From an uncultured Christensenella sp. (GTDB taxonomy: Bacteria > Bacillota > Clostridia > Christensenellales > CAG-917): 64,000 nt of DNA. Both the position numbers and the translations under genes were made by a program. Each line of letters opens with the position of its first letter. The stretch's first letter is position 1. Below, one piece after another: positions 8,007-17,385 of the stretch. The notes beneath the pieces were generated by a model. That model ran no database searches and had not been told where the DNA came from. It saw only the letters and a program-made list of their open reading frames with translations. The stretch spans positions 164,148 to 228,147 of the forward strand of contig CAJTYG010000002.1 in the NCBI GenBank assembly GCA_910584155.1. The letters are read 5' to 3'.

Positions 8007-10556
8007 ATGAAATTGTCGGTCAAATCATCAAACAGTAAAATAAATAGCATTGTTGCCTTTGCCGTCCTGCTCGTCATATGTATGGCGGCGTTTTCGGTCG
8101 CACTTTTTAATACGTCACACGTGGCTTTGGCGGACGACGCTCCCGTTCAGCCCGCAGACACCTTTTCCGTTGAATTTCCGACAGACTATATCCCGTCCGA
8201 AAACCCGACGCTAATCGCCGCAAACGCAAATTATCTCGTCATCTACGACGAGGTTGCGTCCGCCCTGTACGTGCAGGGAAAGGGCATAAAGAACACTCGC
8301 ACATATTTTGTGGATTTCGAGCTTGTTAAAACAATAAAGGTCGTTGGCAATTCTGTATTTATTTATGCCGACGGCGATACGTTCACTGTCGATCTTACAA
8401 ATGCGCTTGCGACGCCCGTACAGCATGAGCTGCCCTCGCCGCAGTCCGCCGACTACTTCAGAAGCGACGGCACGTATCTATATGCCCGCAACATCTACGG
8501 CGCATTTTCCGTCTACGACGAGCATATGCAGCTCGCCTCAATAGAAGTCAAGGACGAAAACGGCGACAATACCACCGTCACGATAGACAACTATACATAT
8601 CTCGACAGCGAGGGCTATCCTATCTTTATGGGCAGAGAGATAGTGCTTGCAGTTTACGACCGCACGTTTTATCTGTTTAGCAGCGAAAGCAACAAAGCGC
8701 CCCTTTTCACCGTTTTCGATCCGTTTTTGCAAACTAAAAGCGACGGCACCAAAACCGACTATATAACCGAAGCATACGTCGGCAACAACGTCGTTGTCGG
8801 TCAGCTTGCCGAAAGACCTAACGAGGCGGAGCGTGGCAAGCCCTTTCTCGTTGCGCTGAACAAGGTCACGGGACGTCAGATATTCAAATCGGAAATAGTA
8901 CCTGACAGCTTCTGTGTATATGCGGACAGGCTGTTCACCATAGAGGGCAAGCAAATCATCACCTACTCTCTTGACGAGGTGGAAATCGACGGCGAGTTTT
9001 ATTACACGGGCTTTAAAAAGCTTTCCACTGTGAGTATGGCGGGCAACGACGCCTATCACCTCGATACGCCGTCAGACATAATTCCGTTCGGAACGGGCTT
9101 TGCAGTAGCCGACACAAACAACGCACGCATAGCATACATAGGCTCACAGCCCGCAATGACTTCGGTATCTCTCGGCACAGCGCCGCTGAAGCTCGCTGCG
9201 GATATGACGGGCGTATATGCTCTTTGCGCAAACGATACGATAATAAAGGTAGAAAACAACAAAGCCGTGCAAACGCTTACTGTGCAAAATGCGGTGGATA
9301 TAGCCTGCCTTGCAGGCAAGCTGTACATATTAAAAACCGACGGTCTTTACGCTTCAATCGGCACTGAGACCGTTAAGCTTGCCGCCGTCCAAAACGGCAG
9401 ACGGCTTGCATGCGCAAAAGACGGCACTAATATTTACGTTCTCAAGGACGACGGTATAGACGTATACTCGACAAGCGGCGAGCTCATAAATCAACTGCAC
9501 GCAAACCTTGCCTCCGCAGTAGATTTTGCGGTGGACTACGCAGGACAGATAGTCATAATGCGCAGTGACGGCTACGATATTTACGAAAACGACGGCACGC
9601 TAACCTTAAAGCAATCTACCCCACTTAAGTGTGAGGCTGCTGCTAAAGCGACTGTAAACTCAGTCTGTATTTATAAAAACTCCGTTTACTTTTCTGCCAA
9701 GGAGTGTCTTATAGGAAAAGTCACCGCAAGCTTGGGGCTTATTTCAAAGGACGATTTTGTTCCGTCTACGTTTGAGCCGTCCGCCGATATGAGCTATCAT
9801 TTTGCAAAGCTGAAGGACGAAGTAAAGTCATATGTATTCCCTGCCGACGGCAACATAGAAGCGATATATCCTGCGCCTAAGCAAACTGTACTCGTTTTTG
9901 ACAGCGACAGCGAAAACGCATATGCGCTGCTTGACGGAAACTGCTTTGTAATACGCAAAGCGGACTATGAACAGGTGCAAATCAACGCTTTAAACGACGA
10001 TTATGCGACAAAGCAGGACACCGAGCTGTTTGCTCTGCCAAGCGTTTCAAACGGCAAAATAAGCGTAAACAGCGGCGTCAGAGTGGAACTTGTGTCCGAT
10101 TGCGCAGATTTTGAAAATGCCAAATGGCTGCGTGTGCGCTACAACTCTCATATTTATTTTGTAGCTGCAAGCGACGTTGAAAAATACGTTGAGATCATTC
10201 CCGAAGAAGAGAAAGTATTTGGAAAAGCAAAGGCGCACAGAGTCGGCGGTTTAGTAAATATTTATGCCGAAGCAAACGATAGCAGCGCCGCCCTCACCCA
10301 AATCGTAGACGGCACAAAGGTTGAAGTTTTGGATACTCTTGATGGCTTTTATCTTGTCAGATATGAGGATATCGTCGGATATATGGTAGACAAGGAAGTG
10401 CAGCTTGACGGCTTGACCACCGTGCAAATCATTGCTATCGCAGTTGCCTGTTTCGTTGCCGTCGCAGGTATAGGCGTGTTTATAGCGATAGAGGTCACAA
10501 AGAAAAAAGCCGACCAAAACGCACATAAAGCGGAAAGGCGCAACGAGCGCAAATAG
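8007..10556 (+). CDS. Large secreted membrane-anchored protein with SH3-like C-terminus
   Basis: 849 residues. Residues about 15-43 are a signal peptide. The ectodomain consists of many short beta-strand units with recurring patterns such as GNSVFIYADGDTFTVDL, GTNIYVLKDDGIDVYSTSG and GQIVIMRSDGYDIYEND, suggesting one or two beta-propellers. Near the C-terminus (about 740-800) KAHRVGGLVNIYAEANDSSA and KVEVLDTLDGFYLVRY match a bacterial SH3 domain, often a cell-wall binding module. A final transmembrane helix (about 812-835) and a basic tail anchor it. No catalytic motif is visible. It is transcribed alone, probably from a leaderless promoter, and shares the signal-ectodomain-helix layout with the S8 protease and the transglutaminase-like protein. 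Function unknown; cell-surface sensing or binding is an inference. Confidence 0.8.
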   Translation: MKLSVKSSNSKINSIVAFAVLLVICMAAFSVALFNTSHVALADDAPVQPADTFSVEFPTDYIPSENPTLIAANANYLVIYDEVASALYVQGKGIKNTRTYFVDFELVKTIKVVGNSVFIYADGDTFTVDLTNALATPVQHELPSPQSADYFRSDGTYLYARNIYGAFSVYDEHMQLASIEVKDENGDNTTVTIDNYTYLDSEGYPIFMGREIVLAVYDRTFYLFSSESNKAPLFTVFDPFLQTKSDGTKTDYITEAYVGNNVVVGQLAERPNEAERGKPFLVALNKVTGRQIFKSEIVPDSFCVYADRLFTIEGKQIITYSLDEVEIDGEFYYTGFKKLSTVSMAGNDAYHLDTPSDIIPFGTGFAVADTNNARIAYIGSQPAMTSVSLGTAPLKLAADMTGVYALCANDTIIKVENNKAVQTLTVQNAVDIACLAGKLYILKTDGLYASIGTETVKLAAVQNGRRLACAKDGTNIYVLKDDGIDVYSTSGELINQLHANLASAVDFAVDYAGQIVIMRSDGYDIYENDGTLTLKQSTPLKCEAAAKATVNSVCIYKNSVYFSAKECLIGKVTASLGLISKDDFVPSTFEPSADMSYHFAKLKDEVKSYVFPADGNIEAIYPAPKQTVLVFDSDSENAYALLDGNCFVIRKADYEQVQINALNDDYATKQDTELFALPSVSNGKISVNSGVRVELVSDCADFENAKWLRVRYNSHIYFVAASDVEKYVEIIPEEEKVFGKAKAHRVGGLVNIYAEANDSSAALTQIVDGTKVEVLDTLDGFYLVRYEDIVGYMVDKEVQLDGLTTVQIIAIAVACFVAVAGIGVFIAIEVTKKKADQNAHKAERRNERK

Positions 10557-10626
10557 TTGTAAACCGCCCCGATTTTATATGAAATTACAGGCATTTTCCT
10601 ACAAACGGATATAAAATGTGATATTT

Positions 10627-10653
10627 AAAAAGCGGACTTGCAGTCCGCTTTTT
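10627..10653. terminator. Bidirectional terminator between convergent genes
   Basis: Stem AGCGGACT/AGTCCGCT (10631-10638 with 10642-10649, loop TGC) flanked by A and T runs, serving both the gene at 8007 and the SLOG gene. Confidence 0.85.
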
Positions 10654-10670
10654 AATTGCCGTTTTTGCTA

Positions 10671-11237
10671 TTATAGCTTATCTTTTATTCCGTGATGACA
10701 GTCGGTGTATTGGTCTATATATTTTTCCAAAATAGCGATAGCCTCATCGGCATTTTTCACACCGTACACCTTGTCGTCCTCAATTTGCGGATAGCGCACA
10801 CGGTAGTCAAGTCTTGTGCCTGCGACCTTTGCGCTCCAGCCGTCGCCGTCCTCAAACGCAAGTATGAGGCGCTTAAACGTCCACGCCGTAGACAGCTCGC
10901 ACAGAGTGCCTGCCCCACCGCCGACTGCGATTACTGCGTCAGAGTTTGCCACGATGATGTTGCGATATACGTCAAGCCCCGTTGCGATGACGATATCGGC
11001 AAAGCCGTTTGTTTTGGTGCGGTCAAACTGCGGCATTATTGCGATAGTGTCGCCGTCCTGATAAAACTTCGACGCCTTTGCGCCCTCGAAAGCGGCTTTC
11101 ATCACGCCGCCCATTCCGCCGGAAACAACACGGTAGCCGTTGTCTACAAGCGCCTTGCCCATTTCATATGCGAACGCCCGCTTATTGCTGTCGTTGTCGA
11201 CCACTGCGTCGCCGATTATTGATACGATTTTTTTCAT
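10671..11237 (-). CDS. SLOG-family protein (TIGR00725-like)
   Basis: 188 residues with a Rossmann-like SLOG fold: MKKIVSIIGDA start, SGGMGGVMKAAFEGA near 41-55 and the nucleotide-phosphate loop VIAVGGGAGTLCELS near 102-116. These features fit the TIGR00725 group related to LOG cytokinin-activating enzymes and Moco carrier-like proteins. The E of GGxGTLxE is present, which would allow nucleoside 5'-monophosphate hydrolysis, but the actual substrate is unknown. A GTG two codons upstream is also open; the ATG at 11237 is preferred because GAGGTG lies just upstream. Confidence 0.75.
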   Translation of the reverse strand: MKKIVSIIGDAVVDNDSNKRAFAYEMGKALVDNGYRVVSGGMGGVMKAAFEGAKASKFYQDGDTIAIMPQFDRTKTNGFADIVIATGLDVYRNIIVANSDAVIAVGGGAGTLCELSTAWTFKRLILAFEDGDGWSAKVAGTRLDYRVRYPQIEDDKVYGVKNADEAIAILEKYIDQYTDCHHGIKDKL

Positions 11238-11412
11238 ATTCACCTCAGATATTCTCTCTTATTATACGTATTGCAGTGCGTTTTTGTATAAACATTTTAA
11301 ACATATTATCACTCTTTTAAAGCATTTTCAATATTATATGCCAAATTAAACTTCATTTTGCAGTCAAAATAATAAAAATTGTCCGTTTTTTAGCATATTG
11401 AAAAATTTGCAG

Positions 11413-11441
11413 TTGATATTTTGCCGCTTGTATGATAAAAT
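11413..11441 (+). promoter_or_regulatory. Promoter of the aminotransferase gene
   Basis: TTGATA (11413-11418), 17-bp spacer, TAAAAT (11436-11441), 46 bases before the ATG. Confidence 0.55.
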
Positions 11442-11487
11442 TTAAAAAATTTACATATAGTTAAACACCTAATAAAAGAGGCACGAT

Positions 11488-12672
11488 ATGATAGATTATT
11501 CGTCACTGTTGAACCCCGTAGCACAGCAAATCAAGCCGTCGGGGATAAGAAAGTTTTTCGGTATAGCCGCAACGAGAAAGGACTGCATATCTCTCGGCGT
11601 AGGCGAACCCGATTTTTCTACGCCTACTATTTTCAGTCAGGCAGGCATAAAAAGCATAAACGCAGGCAAAACGCACTACACCGCAAACGCAGGTCTGTTT
11701 GAGCTGAGAGATTTGATTGCAAAATATACAAAGCAGTTTTTAAACGTAGAATACGATCCAAACGATGAAATTCTGATAACCGTCGGAGCTTCCGAGGGTA
11801 TCGACGTTGCGCTGAGATCCGTATGCGCCGCAGGCGACGAGATACTCATTCCCGAGCCGTGCTTTGTATGCTATGCGCCCTTGGTCTCGCTTTGCGGCGG
11901 CACGCCCGTGCCTATCGAGTGCACTATCGAGGACGAATTTAAGCTTACGCCGGCACTGCTCGAGGCAAAGATAACGCCCAAAACCAAAGGACTTTTGCTT
12001 GCATATCCCAACAACCCAACGGGCGCCGTTATGGACGAGGAGGATTTGCTCAAAATAGTGCCTATCATAAAAGAACATAACCTCATCGTTTTGAGCGACG
12101 AAATTTACGGCGAGCTTGTATATGACGGACTTAAATTCACGTCGATCGCATCCCTAGAGGGGATGAGGGAACGCACAATAGTCATCAGCGGCTTTTCAAA
12201 ATACTTTGCAATGACGGGCTGGCGACTCGGCTATGTCTGCGCCCCGAGAGAAATCATCGAGGTGATGCACAAAATACATCAGTATGCCATTATGTGTGCG
12301 TCCACCGTTGCGCAATATACGGCGTATGAGGCGCTCAACACCTCGCTCAAAAACGGCTTCAAGGAAGTCCACGAAATGATGGAAATTTATGACGAGCGCC
12401 GCAGATACATATTGAAACGTCTTGACGAAATGGGGCTTGACTGCTTCAGACCGAGAGGTGCGTTTTATGTTTTCCCGAGCGTCAAATCAACGGGAATGGA
12501 CGGCGAAGCTTTTGCCTATGCCCTGCTCGACGCCAAAAACGTGGCGGTCGTCCCCGGCGGCGCATTTGGAAAGAGCGGAAAGGACTTTATAAGGATAAGC
12601 TACGCTTATTCGCTTGAAGTCATCGAAAAAGCGTTTGACCTTATCGAAGAATTTTTAAAAGAAATAAGATAA
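11488..12672 (+). CDS. Pyridoxal-phosphate aminotransferase class I/II
   Basis: 394 residues, typical for fold-type I aspartate-like aminotransferases of the PatA/AspB group. Visible motifs: substrate and cofactor region HYTANAGLFELRD near 60, AYPNNPTGAVM near 170, SDEIYGELVYDG near 205 and the Schiff-base lysine in SGFSKYFAMTGWRLGY near 234-249, with the C-terminal Arg region DFIRISYAYS. It transfers amino groups between an amino acid and a 2-oxo acid in the cytoplasm; the exact donor cannot be read from sequence. AAGAGG ribosome site; flanked by a promoter and a strong terminator, so it is monocistronic. Confidence 0.88.
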   Translation: MIDYSSLLNPVAQQIKPSGIRKFFGIAATRKDCISLGVGEPDFSTPTIFSQAGIKSINAGKTHYTANAGLFELRDLIAKYTKQFLNVEYDPNDEILITVGASEGIDVALRSVCAAGDEILIPEPCFVCYAPLVSLCGGTPVPIECTIEDEFKLTPALLEAKITPKTKGLLLAYPNNPTGAVMDEEDLLKIVPIIKEHNLIVLSDEIYGELVYDGLKFTSIASLEGMRERTIVISGFSKYFAMTGWRLGYVCAPREIIEVMHKIHQYAIMCASTVAQYTAYEALNTSLKNGFKEVHEMMEIYDERRRYILKRLDEMGLDCFRPRGAFYVFPSVKSTGMDGEAFAYALLDAKNVAVVPGGAFGKSGKDFIRISYAYSLEVIEKAFDLIEEFLKEIR

Positions 12673-12692
12673 TTAAATTTAGTCAAATATAT

Positions 12693-12719
12693 AAAACGGA
12701 CGCTTGAAGCGTCCGTTTT
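12693..12719. terminator. Terminator of the aminotransferase gene
   Basis: A 13-bp-arm perfect inverted repeat (AAAACGGACGC/GCGTCCGTTTT arms) followed by TTTTG; it can act in both directions. Confidence 0.85.
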
Positions 12720-12737
12720 GTATATATAAAGCCTATT

Positions 12738-12855
12738 TTCTGTTTACTTTAACCTGCTTTAATTTACTTAAACTTACTTTAGTTTGCTTGAGCTTATAAG
12801 TTTGTGCGAGCTTTATTTTCAGTTTGCTTTAGCTTACTTTAGTTTGCTTGCTTAT
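12738..12855. repeat. Degenerate tandem repeat downstream of folD
   Basis: Words of the type TTACTTTAGTTTGCTTGAGC recur. A near-identical 20-base direct repeat lies at 12771-12790 and 12831-12850, 60 bases apart, with shorter diverged copies around them. The last FolD codons (KQAN, stop) are formed by one copy. Confidence 0.7.
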
Positions 12856-13687
12856 ATGCCTTGAGCGTATTTGCTATGAGCATAGTCACCGTCATGGGAC
12901 CTACGCCGCCGGGGACGGGCGTGATATACGAGCATTTATCCGCAACGTCCGCAAAATCGACATCGCCGCAAAGCTTGCCGTTTTCGTCCCTGTCCATTCC
13001 GACGTCTATTACGACTGCGCCGTCCTTTACCATATTTGCCTTTAAAAACTTCGCCTTTCCTATCGCAACGACAACGATATCCGCCTGCGACGTGACCTCT
13101 GCAAGATTTTTTGTGCGTGAATGGCAAAGCGTGACTGTGCAGTTTCTGTCAAGCAGAAGCTGCGCCATAGGCTTTCCAACAAGGTTTGAGCGACCTACCA
13201 CGACCGCATTTTTGCCTTCGAGAGGAATATTGTAAAAATCGAGCAGCTTCATTACGCCAAACGGAGTACAGGCAATGAGGCTGTCACGTCCCGTCCAAAG
13301 CAAGCCCTTTTGCGCTGCCGTGCAACCGTCCACGTCCTTTTCGGGCGCAATGAGGTCCACAAGCTTGTTTTCATCAAGATGCTTTGGAATGGGCAGCTGC
13401 AATATCATTCCAGTCACGTCGGGATCTTGATTTAACCGCTCTATTGTGCCTGCGACGTCCTCAAATGTGCTGTCCTCGGGCAGCTTGCACAGATACGATT
13501 TTATGCCCACTTCCTCGCACGCCTTGATTTTGTTGCGCACATAGACCTCTGACGCAGGGTTGTTGCCTACAAATATAACTGCAAGTCCTATTTCTCTTTT
13601 AAGACCACCTGCACGCATTGCTGCGACTTCCTGCGCTATCTGAGCACGTGTAGTTGCTGCGACAAGTTTTCCGTCGATTATCTGCAT
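12839..13687 (-). CDS. folD: Methylenetetrahydrofolate dehydrogenase / methenyl-THF cyclohydrolase
   Basis: Bifunctional cytoplasmic enzyme interconverting 5,10-methylene-, 5,10-methenyl- and 10-formyl-THF. Motifs: VGNNPASEVYVRNKIKACEE (with the catalytic Lys of YVxxK), QLPIPKHLD, the NADP-binding VVGRSNLVGKPMAQLLL and the C-terminal PVPGGVGPMTVTMLIANT. 282 residues is normal. It is the last gene of the purine operon, 8 bases after purL, with an AGGAGG ribosome site. Together with Fhs and the formate channel it supplies or balances 10-formyl-THF for PurN and the AICAR formyltransferase. DGCTAAQKG replaces the more usual DGF motif. The last codons lie inside a degenerate repeat. Confidence 0.96.
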   Translation of the reverse strand: MQIIDGKLVAATTRAQIAQEVAAMRAGGLKREIGLAVIFVGNNPASEVYVRNKIKACEEVGIKSYLCKLPEDSTFEDVAGTIERLNQDPDVTGMILQLPIPKHLDENKLVDLIAPEKDVDGCTAAQKGLLWTGRDSLIACTPFGVMKLLDFYNIPLEGKNAVVVGRSNLVGKPMAQLLLDRNCTVTLCHSRTKNLAEVTSQADIVVVAIGKAKFLKANMVKDGAVVIDVGMDRDENGKLCGDVDFADVADKCSYITPVPGGVGPMTVTMLIANTLKAYKQAN

Positions 13688-13695
13688 AGTCCCTC

Positions 13696-16600
13696 CTATT
13701 TGAAGTATTTTACGGCAGACTCAAATATCTTCATATCGTAATTGCCGACCACGTTTTTGTAAAGTCCGTTGCCTATGCGCTCGCTGTGTCCCATTTTGCC
13801 GAACACTCTGCCGTCAAACGAAGTTATACCCTCTATCGCATATGCCGAGTTGTTTGGGTTGAACTGAATATCGCCTGTAGCGTTGCCGTCAAAATCGACG
13901 TACTGCGTAGCGATCTGTCCGTTTTCGGCAAGCTGCAATATCAGCTTTTCATCTGCAAAAAATCTGCCCTCGCCGTGCGAAATCGGCACGTTGTAGACCT
14001 CGCCGACCTCTGTGCCCGCAAGCCAAGGCGATTTGTTTGAAGCTATCCTTGTGCGCACTATCTTAGATTGGTGACGGGATATTGTGTTGAATGTGAGCGT
14101 CGGACAGCTTTCATCCGTATCGATTATCTTACCGTACGGCACAAGTCCGAGCTTGATGAGCGCCTGAAAACCGTTGCATATGCCGAGCATAAGTCCGTCT
14201 CTGTTGTCAAGCAGGTCTGTCACGCCCTCTTTGATGAGTGCGTTGCGGAAGAACGCAGTGATAAATTTGCCGCTTCCGTCAGGCTCGTCGCCGCCCGAAA
14301 AACCGCCGGGTATAAACACTATCTGCGCAGTCTTGAGAGCCTTTGCAAACGCTTCCATACTGCGTGAAATTCCGCTTGCGCTGAGATTGTTTACTACGAT
14401 TATCTCAGGCTCGGCACCTGCGTCACGCATTGCCTTTGCGCTGTCAAACTCGCAGTTGGTGCCCGGGAAAGCAGGTATGAGCACCTTTGGCTTTGCCACC
14501 TTGACGGCAGGCGCAACTCTCTGCCCCGCCTGATATGAAAACGTCTTGAGGTTTCCGCAATTTTGACTGATATTGCAGGAATACACACTCTCAAGCTTGT
14601 TTTCATACACACTCTCTATCTCGTCAAACGGCACCGCTTCGTCCGAAAGCGTAAGCTTTCCGTCACTTGTAATTATACCTATAAGCTTGCCGTCGTTGAC
14701 ATCGCCCTCGACCTCGAGCATGAATGAGCCGTAGTTATATTTAAATATATCCTCAACGCTGAGCGTGCCATCAAACCTAAAGCCGAAGCCGTTGCCCATA
14801 CAGCACTTTATCACAGCCTCCGCAATGCCGCCGAGCGTAAGCGTATAACACGAAGCCACCTTTCCGCTTCGCATAAGCTTTGTCACCTTGTCAAAGGTTT
14901 CAATCAAAGATTTGGCGACAGGCAAACCGTCCTTATCCACATCGCAGGACAGCATTATCACCTTGTTTCCCGCCTTTTTATATTCGGGCGAGATGATATT
15001 TTGCACCTTCTCGGTGGTGACCGCAAAGGATACGAGAGTCGGCGGAACGTGGATATCCTCAAACGAACCGCTCATCGAGTCCTTGCCGCCTATTGCGCCT
15101 ATGCCGAGCTCTTTTTGCGCCTTGAATGCTCCGAGCAAAGCGGATAACGGCTTGCCCCAACGCTCGCTGTCCTTGTTTAAACGCTCAAAATACTCTTGGA
15201 AGGTGAGATAAACGTCCTTAAACTGCGCTCCCATTGCGATAAGCTTGCAAACGGATTCCACAACGGCAAGATATGCGCCGTGATAGGGGCTCTGTTCGGA
15301 TATAAACGGATTGTATCCCCACGCCATAAGAGAGCAGTCGTCGGTATGCTTTTTCTCAACGGATATCTTTTGCACCATTGCCTGTATTGGCGTGCGCTGA
15401 CGCTTTCCGCCAAACGGCATAAGCACCGTGCCTGCGCCTATAGTTGCGTCAAAGGTTTCGGCAAGACCACGTTTTGAGCATATATTGAGGTCGCCCGCAA
15501 GAGAAAGGACATTTTCTTTGAATGTACCTTTTATCTTTTTAGGCTCATACTGCGCTTTTTTTGCAATTACGTCGATGTGCTTTTCCGCACCGTTGGAATT
15601 TAAAAACTCTCGGCTGATATCCACTATCTTTTTGCCGTTCCATTTCATCACAAGTCTCGGCTCGTCCTGCACGACGGCGACCTTGCAAGCCTGCAAATTT
15701 TCCTGCTGAGCGAGCTGCAAAAATCTGTCTACGTCCTTAGCCTCGACAACGACAGCCATACGCTCCTGCGATTCGCTTATAGCAAGCTCCGTGCCGTCAA
15801 GTCCCTCGTATTTTTTAGGCACGGCATTCAAATCTATGTCGAGTCCGTCCGCAAGCTCGCCGATAGCGACCGATACGCCGCCCGCACCGAAGTCGTTACA
15901 ACGCTTTATCATTCTGCACGCTTCGCCGTTGCGGAAAAGCCTTTGCAGCTTGCGCTCTTCGGGGGCATTGCCCTTTTGCACTTCCGCACCGCACGCCTCA
16001 AGCGAATGAGCCGTGTGCGATTTGCTTGAGCCTGTCGCTCCGCCGCAGCCGTCTCTACCCGTGCTTCCGCCAAGCAGAATCACCACGTCGCCCGCAACGG
16101 GACGCTCTCTGCGCACATTCTCGGCAGGAGTTGCTGCGATGACTGCGCCGATTTCCATACGCTTTGCCGTATAGCCGTCGTGATATATCTCGTCGACAAT
16201 GCCCGTTGCAAGACCTATCTGATTGCCGTATGAGGAATATCCTGCTGCGGCAGTCGTCACTATCTTGCGCTGCGGCAGCTTGCCCTTTATCGTTTCGCTG
16301 ACAGGCGTCAAGGGGTTGCCTGCGCCCGTAACTCTCATAGCGCCGTAAACGTAGGACCTACCCGACAGCGGATCTCTTATTGCGCCGCCTATACAGGTCG
16401 CCGCTCCGCCGAAAGGCTCTATCTCGGTCGGGTGATTGTGCGTTTCGTTTTTAAACAGCAGCAGCCACTTTTCGGTCACGCCGTCAACGTCAACGTCGAT
16501 TTTCACCGTACAGGCGTTTATTTCTTCCGACTCATCAAGCTTATCAAGCTTACCCTCTTTTTTGAGATATTTGACGGCAAGCGTTGCAACATCCATAAGA

Positions 16601-17385
16601 CAGACGGGCTTTGTTCTGCCAAGCTCCTTGCGTGTCGCAAGATATTCGTTCCACGCATCTTCAATAAGTTTGTCTTCAAACCTAACGCTGTCAATAGTGG
16701 TCAAAAATGTCGTATGACGGCAGTGGTCCGACCAATACGTGTCGATCATACGTATTTCCGTTATAGTAGGCTCACGCTTTTCGGATATAAAATACTGCTG
16801 ACAGAATGCGATATCGTCTATATCCATAGCAAGCCCGTAGCTCTTTATAAAAGCGGCAAGTCCCTCTCTGTCAAGCGAAATAAACCCGTCGAGGGTAGCC
16901 ACCTCGGTGGGAATGTCAAACTTTGCCTCGAGCGTTTGCGGCTTGTCGAGCGTAGCTTCTCTTGCCTCAACGGGGTTGATGACATACTTTTTTATTTCGG
17001 CAAGCTGCTCTGCGCTTAAATTGCCGTAAAGCACGTATACCTTTGCGGTGCGCACCGTAGGGCGCTCGCCCTGCGAGATTATCTGTATACACTGCGAGGC
17101 GGAGTCCGCACGCTGATCGAACTGCCCCGGCAGATATTCCACAGCAAACACCGTGCCGCCGTCTAAAGAAGGCTCGTCGTATACATTATCAAGCTGCGGC
17201 TCTGAAAAAACAGTATTTTTTGCATATTCAAACAGGTCCTGCGAGATATTTTCCGCATCGTATCTGTTGAGTATACGCACCTTTTCAAGCGTCTTTATGC
17301 CAAGCAGACTTTGTACGTCGTTAAGCAACGACTTAGCCTCGTTTGCAAGCCCCTCTTTTTTTTCTACAAAAACTCTGTAGACCAT
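13696..17385 (-). CDS. purL: Phosphoribosylformylglycinamidine synthase, single-chain
   Basis: Converts FGAR, glutamine and ATP to FGAM. The 1229 residues combine the ATP-dependent synthase and a C-terminal glutaminase in one chain, unlike the separate PurS/PurL/PurQ of Bacillus. Synthase motifs include NETHNHPTEIEPFGGAAT, GRDGCGGATGSSKSH and CNDFGAGGVSVAIGELADG. The glutaminase carries FPGTNCEFDSA, the nucleophile in LGICNGFQALIKLG and the His/Glu site in SHGEGRF. The ATG at 17385 has a GGAGGG site and overlaps the purD stop by one base, so translation is probably coupled; the frame opens 7 codons earlier without a site. This is the route's glutamine-using step and, unlike PurF here, its glutaminase looks intact. 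Confidence 0.96.
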   Translation of the reverse strand: MVYRVFVEKKEGLANEAKSLLNDVQSLLGIKTLEKVRILNRYDAENISQDLFEYAKNTVFSEPQLDNVYDEPSLDGGTVFAVEYLPGQFDQRADSASQCIQIISQGERPTVRTAKVYVLYGNLSAEQLAEIKKYVINPVEAREATLDKPQTLEAKFDIPTEVATLDGFISLDREGLAAFIKSYGLAMDIDDIAFCQQYFISEKREPTITEIRMIDTYWSDHCRHTTFLTTIDSVRFEDKLIEDAWNEYLATRKELGRTKPVCLMDVATLAVKYLKKEGKLDKLDESEEINACTVKIDVDVDGVTEKWLLLFKNETHNHPTEIEPFGGAATCIGGAIRDPLSGRSYVYGAMRVTGAGNPLTPVSETIKGKLPQRKIVTTAAAGYSSYGNQIGLATGIVDEIYHDGYTAKRMEIGAVIAATPAENVRRERPVAGDVVILLGGSTGRDGCGGATGSSKSHTAHSLEACGAEVQKGNAPEERKLQRLFRNGEACRMIKRCNDFGAGGVSVAIGELADGLDIDLNAVPKKYEGLDGTELAISESQERMAVVVEAKDVDRFLQLAQQENLQACKVAVVQDEPRLVMKWNGKKIVDISREFLNSNGAEKHIDVIAKKAQYEPKKIKGTFKENVLSLAGDLNICSKRGLAETFDATIGAGTVLMPFGGKRQRTPIQAMVQKISVEKKHTDDCSLMAWGYNPFISEQSPYHGAYLAVVESVCKLIAMGAQFKDVYLTFQEYFERLNKDSERWGKPLSALLGAFKAQKELGIGAIGGKDSMSGSFEDIHVPPTLVSFAVTTEKVQNIISPEYKKAGNKVIMLSCDVDKDGLPVAKSLIETFDKVTKLMRSGKVASCYTLTLGGIAEAVIKCCMGNGFGFRFDGTLSVEDIFKYNYGSFMLEVEGDVNDGKLIGIITSDGKLTLSDEAVPFDEIESVYENKLESVYSCNISQNCGNLKTFSYQAGQRVAPAVKVAKPKVLIPAFPGTNCEFDSAKAMRDAGAEPEIIVVNNLSASGISRSMEAFAKALKTAQIVFIPGGFSGGDEPDGSGKFITAFFRNALIKEGVTDLLDNRDGLMLGICNGFQALIKLGLVPYGKIIDTDESCPTLTFNTISRHQSKIVRTRIASNKSPWLAGTEVGEVYNVPISHGEGRFFADEKLILQLAENGQIATQYVDFDGNATGDIQFNPNNSAYAIEGITSFDGRVFGKMGHSERIGNGLYKNVVGNYDMKIFESAVKYFK